Assembly: GCA_964019155.1 (NCBI GenBank)
Contig: OZ025242.1
Coordinates: 90,014,205-90,078,204, forward strand
Length of the DNA: 64,000 nucleotides
Source of the DNA: Osedax fenrisi
Taxonomy: Eukaryota > Annelida > Polychaeta > Sabellida > Siboglinidae
Direction: 5' to 3'
In this document: positions 55,436 to 64,000 of the stretch, piece after piece
Position numbering within the stretch: position 1 is the first letter of the stretch
Layout of the letters: each line of letters starts with the position of its first letter
The notes under the pieces: generated by a model
Database searches by the model: none
Told to the model about the DNA's origin: nothing
What the model saw: only the letters and a program-made list of their open reading frames with translations
Translations under genes and position numbers: made by a program

Positions 55436-56880
55436 TGCTAAACCATTAATTCTACTAGTAAATAAATTATTTACTTTGATCTTTATATTCTCATGGTATT
55501 TTTTTTCTCGGACATACACGTACATCCTATCAATATATAGCTAAAAACAATCACAGTAGGTATTGGATATTGTAAATCTAAAAATAACATAGTCAGAATA
55601 TATAGATAATAACTAGGTATATATCACCCACGTCTTTTTTTTTTAGAAAATGTCTTATTATGAATAAGATTAAGACAATACAATTATTTTATTAAAAAAT
55701 CAATAATTGGCACATTAAGGGCATATCGCATCACATGCGCAATGGGTTGAATTCACAAATTTTATTTATTTTTTATTCCATAATATTAATAATTATAGTG
55801 TTTTTTAATATGTGTAAACATTTTAGCCATGAATTCAATCTAGAAATAGCATAACAAGTTTTTTTAACATACTATTCAAAAATAAAAGTATTACTATTTT
55901 ATTTATTATTTATTTAGTATTCCTGACTATTTTATTTTAGTTTATAATGTTTTATAACTTATATAACTTTTATAACTTATATACCTATTGCCGATTTATA
56001 TGAAATAAAAACGAGATTGTTTACATTGAATTATTATATATCATTGCACACATAAATGCTATATCATGTGATCATACTGGCCAATTAGAGAACAGATAGG
56101 TGACATTATTATAACTATTTAAATGTAAACTCTCCATGCACCTATTTACATTGTAACCTACCCTCCCTTTTCCTTTATTTTTATTGTACTTTATTTATTT
56201 TATTTTTGTTTCCTTATCATGCACAGAGCTAGAGAGAAACTTTCTCTCTAGCTCTATGTTATCATGACACCCATAACCACCACGTGATTATGTATTCAAT
56301 AAAACATTTTTAATAAAAATAAATATATAAAAATTATATTTGTTTAGTTTGAATACTCTGCTATTTTATATTTTCATTATGGTTTATGATTTTTATTTCA
56401 TTATTACTTTTACTATATTACTTACTTTATTTGAATATTATATATATATTATATTCACACACATATCCATTATATTCTATTATTAGTTATTTGTATTCAT
56501 ATTATTTATTTTAGTTATATATATTTTATTATTTACGTTATTTTGTTTACATTACTATTTATACTTTTATATCATTTATACTATATATTATATATAATTA
56601 CATATACTTGTATATATTATACATATATTATACATAATATAAATTATTATTATTCAATTAGTTATTCTTATTTTATAGTTGTTTTCAACTACGTTTATAA
56701 TATAAATGATTTATATATTTTTAAAATAAAATCAATTGCTTTTTATGCTGTCTAACTTCAAATGGCGTTTACTCAGAATAAATAATTTCGCACTAGGTAT
56801 GTGTGTAAGTAACTCAAAAACTATTATATGTATCATACTAATTTGTTTAGAATTGTATACAAAGCAAATATATAAATAAT
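55300..56880. other. AT-rich stretch without recognised genes
   Basis: Includes the (TA)n at 55368-55431, a 31-bp hairpin at 56225-56255 and low-complexity Tyr/Ile-rich frames that are not credible as proteins. Confidence 0.5.
56225..56255. repeat. Perfect 15-bp inverted repeat, 1-nt spacer
   Basis: agagctagagagaaa, c, tttctctctagctct. Isolated in AT-rich sequence, with ATCATG nearby on both sides (atcatg at about 56217 and 56264). Confidence 0.9.
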
Positions 56881-57120
56881 CCTACACCCAGAGATGGGCA
56901 AATTTCAAAAAAAATCTATATTAGATACTGATAAAATATTTTGGATAATTTATATAATAGATACTGCTACTGATATTTTTAGAAACTTTATAATAGATAC
57001 TGATACCGATACAGGTATTTAGATACTTTTTTATAAAATAAATTATAAATACATTTATAATATCAATTATAGACATTTTAAATTTATTTTATTATAAAAG
57101 TATTTATATATATTTATTTA

Positions 57121-57196
<76 letters not shown>

Positions 57197-57499
57197 ATAC
57201 TAAATTATACTAAATTCATTTAGATCAAATGTTTAAGCATAGCAAAGTATAACTATATACAGCGCCGTCTTAAGGGGGGGGGCAAGCCGGACATTTGTCC
57301 GGGGCCCCAGATTTTTGGGGGCCCCCGAATTATGGGAATATGATTTTTGTTACCCTATTTATTGAGATAAATAAGATGTATCGCAGGCCCCAAAAATCGG
57401 GTATAATATGCTAACCTTGATTCTACTGTTAAATGTAAAGGAAAAGAAAAGAGAAAGTTAAGCAAAAATATATTCACTAAACAATTAGCTAACGGGGAG

Positions 57500-59656
57500 A
57501 GTACAGTGCGAACATGGATATGTCTTTCTAGTAAGAAAGGAATTATTTATTGTTTCATTTGTAAACTATTTTCGAAAACCAATTCTAATTTTACTACCGG
57601 TTATTCTGATTGGAAGCATGTTAAAGATGATGTGAATAGTCATGAAAATAGTGACGCTCATAGGAATGCATATGCTATAATAATACAGAGATGTAAAGAT
57701 AATAATAATATAAATACATGTTTAAGTAGACAGATTGAAGATGAGAAGCTATATTGGAGAAATGTTATTGAAAGATTAATATCAGTAATAAAATTTTTAT
57801 GTCAAAGAGGTTTAGCATTTAGAGGTAATAATGAACAGTTTGGAAATATCAATAATGGAAATTATTTGGTTTACTTGAACTAATATCCAAATATGATCCA
57901 TTTCTAAAAAACCATATAGCTAAATATGGTAATAATGGAAAAGGAAATTCAAGTTATCTATCAGTAAATATTTGTGATGAAATTATATCGTTACTTGCCA
58001 AATCTGTAAGAAAATAAATTACTGATCAAATCCTGGTAGCGAAATATTATAGCGTTTCAGTCGACTCAACTCCAGATATTAGTCACACAGATCAACTGAC
58101 CATAATTCTTCGATATCTTTTTGATGGTACCATTTATGAACGATTTATTACATTTATTGATATCGAAGCTCACACAGGAAAATATTTGGTCACAACTTTA
58201 TTAGATTGTCTTAAAAAATATGGATTAGACATTATGAACTGTATGAGTCAAAGTTATGATAGTACTATGTTAGGAAAGTACAACGGAATGCAGGCCATTA
58301 TAAAAGATGTAAACCCTTTAGCTATATGGATACCATGTTCAGCACATTCTCTGAATTTAGTAGCAACCAGAGGTGTAGGATCATCACCATTAACAACAGC
58401 TTTCTTTGTTTTCATACAGCGATTATATAACTTATTTTCTGCTCCAAGAAGATGGTCTTTACTAATGGATGTACTAAAATCTAAGAAATTACCAATTATT
58501 AAAAGAGTAATAAATACAAGATGGCCAGCCAATGCAGAAGCAACAAGAGCATTAGCTTACGGTTATGAGGAAATAAAAAGTATGATACAAAATTTCTTAA
58601 ATTCTGATACGCATACACTTAACCCTGCTTCTACAGATGAAGCAAATTATTTATTTAAATATATGCAACTGTTAGAGTCATACATTTTAACAAATATGTG
58701 GAATACCATATTGTATCGAATAAATTTGACAAGCAAAGAATTACAAAGAAAAGATATAGATTTAAATCAAGTTTTGCTACATCTGAAAAGTTTATGTGAA
58801 TATATACGCAGCAAACGAGATGTGTATGAAGATATATTAAGAGAAGCAAGAGTGAATTGCACTAGTGATTTTCAAGAATCTACCAAGCGATATAAGATAA
58901 GGAAGTTAAGAATTGATGAAGAGTTTGAAGAAATTATAGAGTCACCATCATTGAAGTTCAAAAGAGAATATTGTTTGCCTATGATTGATAGTTTAATTGG
59001 TTAGTAATATCTTATAAGTTATAATATAATTAATATATTTATTAAAATAATAATAATAATAAATGTATATGTTATATATAGTATATAATAATATTTATAA
59101 TAATTATTTACTAATTCATATTATGATTAGAGATTCTACTAATTGATAACATTTCACACAGTAGCAATATAATCACGTTTGAGTGCATATACAGAAGTAC
59201 ATTATTTATTCGGATTCTTAGAGATAAAGAAATTAATTACAATGAATAAACCAGATATTACCGAATCTGCAATTAAATTAATTTCTACATATAAAAACGA
59301 TTTAGACATAGAATTTATAGAAGAATTATTGCACTACAAATCTTATTGCAGACAATTTTAAGAATGAAATAATAATAACTGTGTATAACGATATCAAAGA
59401 AATGAAAATTTTATATCCCAATATAGAGATCGATTTGCGCATTTATCTTACATTAATGACCAGCAATGCTTCAGGTGAAAGAAGTTTCTCAAAGTTGAAG
59501 ATAGTTAAGAATTATTTGAGAAATTCTCTAATTGAAGAAAAGTTATCAGATCTCTGTTTATTATCATTAGAAAGTGATATACTGGAAAACGTTGATATTG
59601 ATGATATAATACAAGATTTTATTAATAACAAAACAAGAAAGCATACAATCAAATAG
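57500..59656 (+). pseudogene. hAT transposase (TTF-type finger, DUF4371, hATC), frameshifted
   Basis: 57500-57883: VRTWICLSSKKGIIYCFICK, then HVKDDVNSHENSDAHRNA, a TTF-type zinc finger (C-F-x-C, H-x-x-S-x-x-H). 57880-58185 (another frame, stop at about 58015): YYSVSVDSTPDISHTDQLTI (first catalytic-Asp region). 58186-58998: MSQSYDSTMLGKYNGMQAII, IPCSAHSLNLVATRGVGSS (C-S-A-H-S-L-N-L) and VINTRWPANAEATRAL. 59179-59361: YTEVHYLFGFLEIKKL. 59381-59656: SNASGERSFSKLKIVKNYLR (hATC dimerisation). The AT-rich gap 59000-59161 starts GTTAGT, contains TACTAAT twice and ends in CACAG, so it looks like an intron. At least two frameshifts and one stop mean it is probably inactive. Confidence 0.85.
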
Positions 59657-59838
59657 TTACATATTTTATAATGTAATTTATATAAAAATAAACAATATAA
59701 TCCCATTTCATCTTATTATATATATATATATATATATATAGGTAACTTATAAGTTGTATATATATATAAGTTATATAATATAACATATATAAATAACTTG
59801 GTTTATGTTAACTCTTTTATGAATTCATATTTTATTTT

Positions 59839-59892
59839 TAGTTCCTGGATGGGATGAAAGGACTCCACCAAATAAAAAAAAAAAATAACAAT
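59839..59892 (+). mobile_element. 3'-end fragment of the SINE family
   Basis: GTTCCTGGATGGGATGAAAG and GACTCCACCAAATAAA followed by poly(A)-rich aaaaaataac: the last ~50 bp of the SINE only. It lies inside the inner hAT, so it inserted there or was carried with it. Confidence 0.85.
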
Positions 59893-60790
59893 ATACTTCT
59901 AATCATTATTGTTAACATATAATCATAGAAAGAGAAACTTCAAATTCATTGAATATAATGTTATTATATGACTGACAGTAATTGACTGTAAAATAAGCAC
60001 AGAAATATGCAAATACTGACGCATGAGAGAGGGTCATTTATGTGTGTCACACTGTGTCACATAGTCCGTATGAGACATATACTAGTAGTACTACAGTAGT
60101 ACTACCGTACTATATAGCACTACTATTTATGAAGTATACTTCTATAGATATAATAGATATTATCTCTATAGTATATATACAACAAATTTGGGGTCCCCAA
60201 ATTTGTTTGTCCGGTTAGGTTTATTGCCTTAAGACGGCACTGACTATATAGGATATACCTACAATATAAACGAAATAATAATAATATAATGAATATAAAA
60301 TAATAATAATAATATAATACAAATTAAAATAAATGAGAATTGGATTTTAATATTACCAGATTGCTAAAATTTAAATCTGTCAAACGACCTCTTTTCGGGT
60401 TATTGATTTGCCCAGCATATGACAAATAATACATCAAATAATATTTTATATAATTATTAAATATGTTTTTGATTATTCAAAATAAAACACCAATGAATCA
60501 TCAACATTAAATATAAAAAATTATTTTATATGTAAACAATTTTAGTTGAATATTAAAAGTACATCAAATAATATTTTATATAATTATTATATAGGTTTTT
60601 AATTCTTTTATTTAAATAAATTACCAATGAATTCACCAATTCAATAATGCATGTATATTTAATACATATAATTATAGTATATAGGATATTCATTATATTC
60701 ACATATTCATTATATTCAATAAAACAAAGAATAATTTATAATAATATACAATAATATAATAATTTACAATACTTATTATTAGAGATTGTT

Positions 60791-60833
<43 letters not shown>

Positions 60834-61551
60834 GTATTACTATGTTTTTAATCAATATATATTTACCTAGATATAATAATAATTCGTATTAATTAATCCA
60901 AAACATTTTATATATATATATATATAAAATAGAATCTTGCATCATAATAATAGCTATTATTTAAAATACATTTAATTTAATACTCTATTATAATAGATAC
61001 CTATATTAGATACAATTTTAGCTTTAATAGATACAGATATCGATACTTTAATAATTTCTATAATAGATAGTGATATTAGATAATAAAGTATCGGCGATAC
61101 TGCCCATCTCTGCCTACACCTCAAATATTTATATATTTGGATATGTATAATTGAAAAAATATCAATTTCTATAGAAAATACATATTAGAAAATATAGAGT
61201 TTTTTATGTATATATTTATATATGAATAATACACAGTACGAAAAATTGTGAGTTATAGGATTGTGCCTGTGAATATATTTAATATAATAACAACAAACTA
61301 GCTGAATTCATTGAATTGAATTCATAACTTTGTAAGCATTGTAACCACAACTTTGAATATAGGTAATGTTACCTACCTATTATTTGCTATCTTAATACAT
61401 TATGGGGTGCTGCAGTATGCCCTTAAACACTATAGCATAATAACTGAATGAAATATACATACAAAAATATACAATAAAATCACAATAAATTCGTTTATAT
61501 AAAAATTATAGTATTACCTATATTGAAATTATAGTTAGAGCTATTTATAAC

Positions 61552-62665
61552 CAGTGAATGCACGATCACGATCGTCGATCCCGATCGTCGATCCCGATTG
61601 TTTGAAAATGATCGAGTAAAATGATCGACGATCGTCAGCAACTGATCACGATCGTCGATCGTGAACAAAATTTAAACATAATTTATATATATTTATATCA
61701 AGAAATAACAAAATAGTGGATATAATAATAACTTTTATTTATGAAAATGTTGAAATACGATCAAATTAATAATAAAATAATATTAATATAATGAATTTGC
61801 TTTCAATAGAACTAACAATTCAAAGTTAGTATCATTTAGTTTATTGCGTTTCGGTTTATTTATATTCATAGCAATACTAAACATTCTTTCCACCGGCGCG
61901 GATGATGGGTGTATAGAATTGTATTTTATGAATAACATTTTTATAATAGGATAATTATTTAGCATATCTAAATTAGTATTTTTACTATTTATATAATTAA
62001 GTATTTCTATTTCTACCGTTGATTTAGAAGTTGATGGTCCATTATCATCAATAACATAGAATTCATCTGAATTAGTTTCGGTTTGTTCTAATGTATTTAT
62101 ATAAACCTCGTTATCTGGTATATGTCTATTAACATATTTCTTAAATGTAGATAACAACATATCTTTTTCTTCTACGTAATTACTTTAACCAATTTAACTT
62201 AAATTTTGGGTTAGATATTGTTGCTATAATTGCACTATTGATAAAATACTCAAATGAAAAATAATCGTTAAACCTACGTTTTAATCCTTCCTTTAATACA
62301 TCTAATAATGGTTGACAATAAACTAATTTAGTATCCATTTTTAATAAGCGGGATTCTATTGAAAATAGTGTTGGGAATAAATCTCCATAAAAACAATTAA
62401 TGTCCCCTTGTAATCTATCTAACCCTATTGCTAATGGCGAGGTAACCTTCAAATATTCTATTAAAAATTCGTAATCTAGTCTACTAAATTCTGGTAATCG
62501 AGATAGACGATCGGCGATCGAGATTGCGATCGACGATCACAATAATTACACGATCGACGATCGTTAAAAATGATTGAGTAAAAAGATCGCCGATCGTTAG
62601 AAAATGATCGACGAAATTGATCGACGATCGGCGATCGTGAAAAGTCGTGATCGTGCCCATCACTG
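61552..62665 (-). mobile_element. Compact hAT element with GATCGACGATCG-rich subterminal arrays
   Basis: Ends CAGTGAATGCACGATCACGA and (read inward from the right) CAGTGATGGGCACGATCACG are imperfect terminal inverted repeats. They are flanked by an identical 8-bp duplication tttataac at 61544-61551 and 62666-62673. About 120-170 bp inside each end is packed with palindromic CGATCGTCGATC and GATCGACGATCG words. The 1.1-kb element retains only the C-terminal part of its transposase, on the minus strand, so it is a deletion derivative. Confidence 0.93.
61783..62452 (-). pseudogene. Truncated ZBED-type hAT transposase (C-terminal half)
   Basis: 62180-62452 reads PLAIGLDRLQGDINCFYGDL, FPTLFSIESRLLKMDTKL and KRRFNDYFSFEYF. 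61783-62160, in another frame, ends YPIIKMLFIKYNSIHPSSAP, VERMFSIAMNINKPKRNKLN and FELLVLLKAN, the hATC dimerisation motif of ZBED-like elements. The N-terminal zinc finger and first catalytic region are absent. One frameshift near 62165 separates the two frames. It could still act as a dimerisation competitor if expressed, but that is speculative. Confidence 0.8.
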
Positions 62666-62745
62666 TTTATAACATATAACCCACTGATGTATGCAATCAA
62701 TCGTTATTTATTTACATGGTGTTCGTATTACATCACATTAGATTC

Positions 62746-62777
62746 AAAGGGCGCCTATCCCAAAGGGCGCCTATCCC
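62746..62777. repeat. 16-bp direct duplication
   Basis: aaagggcgcctatccc occurs twice back to back, followed by attaaaggg. GC-richer than its surroundings; origin unknown. Confidence 0.9.
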
Positions 62778-63384
62778 ATTAAAGGGTGGTATTACATATT
62801 AGTTGTAGTATGGCATCGATGGGGTGAAATCATTGCGTTATTATTGTCAATGATTTTCAGAAGGAAAGATATACCACTCCCTATCTTTTACGTGAAATTA
62901 AAATATGGCAATATTTAGGCCAAACGTATTATGGCGCTACTAGTTATTATTCCTATAATATATAAATATATTGCAAACTATGTTAATATTATAGAAAAAA
63001 ACACAATTTGAGATCTTATAAGATAAATAGATTTATTTATATACTTTCGTCTAATTTTGTATACAATATTTGATTGGTCTAATTAAATTTATTAAGATGA
63101 TTTATACAATAATAAAAAACAATGCACTTTATAAACTAAAAAGCGGTATCGTATAATGCTAATTGTATTGTTAATGATTTCAATTATTATTATAAAAATA
63201 ATTCAAATTAGCCCAAAGTATATAAATAAATCTATTTATCTATTTTTAAGATCTAAAATTATATTTGTTTAGAATATATTTATATTTGTTTAGAATATAT
63301 TTTTATTTTGCATTATATTAATTTTACGTTAAAGGTGTTATATCTTTACCTAGGAAAATCTGTGTTAATGTGAAGGACGATTCC

Positions 63385-63388
<4 letters not shown>

Positions 63389-63424
<36 letters not shown>
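63389..63424. repeat. (ATA)n trinucleotide microsatellite
   Basis: About eleven to twelve uninterrupted ATA/AAT repeats, followed by related imperfect repeats (aaaaggatgataataaaaatg). Confidence 0.95.
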
Positions 63425-63426
<2 letters not shown>

Positions 63427-63476
63427 GGATGATAATAAAAATGATAATAGAGATACTAATATCAATAACAATGCCT

Positions 63477-63674
63477 TTAATATAATGATATTGATACTGA
63501 TAATACTACTTCTATTAATACAGTTATTATAATGATATTGATACTGATAATACTACTTCTATTAATACAGTTAATATAATGATATTGATACTGATAATAC
63601 TACTTCTATTAATACAGTTAATATAATGATATTGATACTGATAATACTACTTCTATTAATACAGTTAATATAAT
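63477..63674. repeat. 47-bp minisatellite, 4.2 copies
   Basis: Units start at 63477, 63524, 63571 and 63618, with a partial fifth at 63665. The unit begins ttaatataatgatattgata and ends cttctattaatacag. Only one substitution is evident (ttattataat in unit 2), so expansion is recent. Confidence 0.95.
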
Positions 63675-64000
63675 AAAGCATTTTGCGAAGCCACTCTAAT
63701 TAATTTTGAAATTAATGACAAATTACGCCACCTCATACATACATATTCTACTTCTAGTTTTAGATTATACTTATTTACATGTAAATTTGAGAAATATAAC
63801 GCTATCGTAAATGAAAAATGATGTACATTTTTGAATACAATAATTGAATTAAGTGATTGTTTTAAAATTATAACAATATTTTGTAATAAGAAAAATTGTT
63901 CTTAAAATATACAGACATATTCAATAAACATGATAAATATATAGGTATTTTTCAATGGAAAATTATAAATAATTTGTAATGTGCAATACTTTGAAAATTC

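Larger units (their letters stand above)
57260..60242 (+). mobile_element. Inner hAT transposon (ZMYM1/DUF4371-type) with transposase remains
   Basis: Left end CAGCGCCGTCTTAAGG and right end CCTTAAGACGGCACTG form terminal inverted repeats (CAGYGCCGTCTTAAGG). An 8-bp duplication actatata is present at 57252-57259 and 60243-60250. Both subterminal regions contain a CCGGAC and GGGGCCCC/GGGGTCCCC word. Length about 2.98 kb. The transposase inside is broken by frameshifts and a stop, but all domains are present. It inserted into an older, already non-autonomous hAT. Confidence 0.93.
56889..61112. mobile_element. Outer hAT transposon (non-autonomous) with a second hAT nested inside
   Basis: Ends CAGAGATGGGCA (56889-56900) and TGCCCATCTCTG (61101-61112) are perfect inverted repeats. 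They are flanked by an identical 8-bp duplication cctacacc at 56881-56888 and 61113-61120. Subterminal regions carry repeated words such as ATAATAGATACTGATA and GATATCGATACT on both sides. Without the nested element the outer one is about 1.23 kb and has no coding sequence. Confidence 0.92.

Noticed and set aside
63477..63674. CRISPR-like array
   Set aside because: The 47-bp repeats are directly abutting with no spacers, in a eukaryotic genome; it is a minisatellite.

Overview
The window is a very AT-rich piece of an animal (metazoan) nuclear genome, almost certainly an invertebrate. Coding exons carry GT-AG introns, the standard genetic code fits the two long intact ORFs, (TA)n microsatellites are everywhere, and nearly all recognisable coding sequence belongs to eukaryotic transposable elements (TEs). 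I cannot name the species. No bacterial operons, CRISPR arrays or rRNA genes were seen. Protein-family calls come from reading translations by eye; no database search was run.

Layout. 1-1.05 kb: a near-perfect 405-bp fold-back inside a roughly 1-kb element with matching ends. 4-11.4 kb: a graveyard of intron-bearing DNA-transposon remnants, mostly minus strand (P-like, FLYWCH/MULE, ZBED-type hAT, pogo-type end, gag-like, Mutator-like, Harbinger, pogo DDE, hATC, EnSpm-like). 11.46-25.94 kb: a tandem array of seven ~2.24-kb units (one with an internal deletion, one truncated). Each full unit joins a pogo/CENP-B-type DDE exon to three other exon-like blocks, one resembling an RRM. A single complete but circularly permuted unit sits at 31.69-33.98 kb. 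The array is bracketed by duplicated EnSpm-like sequence. 27-31.5 kb: Helitron, gag-like and unknown coding fragments. 34.2-40.5 kb: a MULE transposase gene split by a CR1-superfamily retrotransposon with both ORFs open. 41-42.5 kb: a tRNA-derived SINE and a decayed reverse transcriptase. 44.6-50.1 kb: a non-autonomous hAT (8-bp TSD gttgtgac) invaded by a GC-richer Ingi-like retrotransposon (45,304-49,783) with endonuclease, RT, RNase H, two PHD-like fingers and a 2A peptide. Its first 65 nt fold as an HDV-like ribozyme whose predicted cut site falls exactly at the retrotransposon TSD boundary. 51.9-53.7 kb: three minus-strand exons of a host WD40 gene. 54.5-54.8 kb: a CpG-rich promoter-like patch with a possible first exon. 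56.9-61.1 kb: a hAT nested inside another hAT, each with perfect 8-bp TSDs. 61.55-62.67 kb: a third complete hAT with GATCGACGATCG-type subterminal repeats. 63.5 kb: a 47-bp minisatellite.

The only likely host genes are the WD40 gene and perhaps the exon at 54.7 kb; the rest is TE sequence in successive nesting layers. The best candidates for something not yet described are the pogo/RRM composite tandem array with its permuted solo copy, and the ribozyme + 2A + double-PHD architecture of the Ingi-like element.
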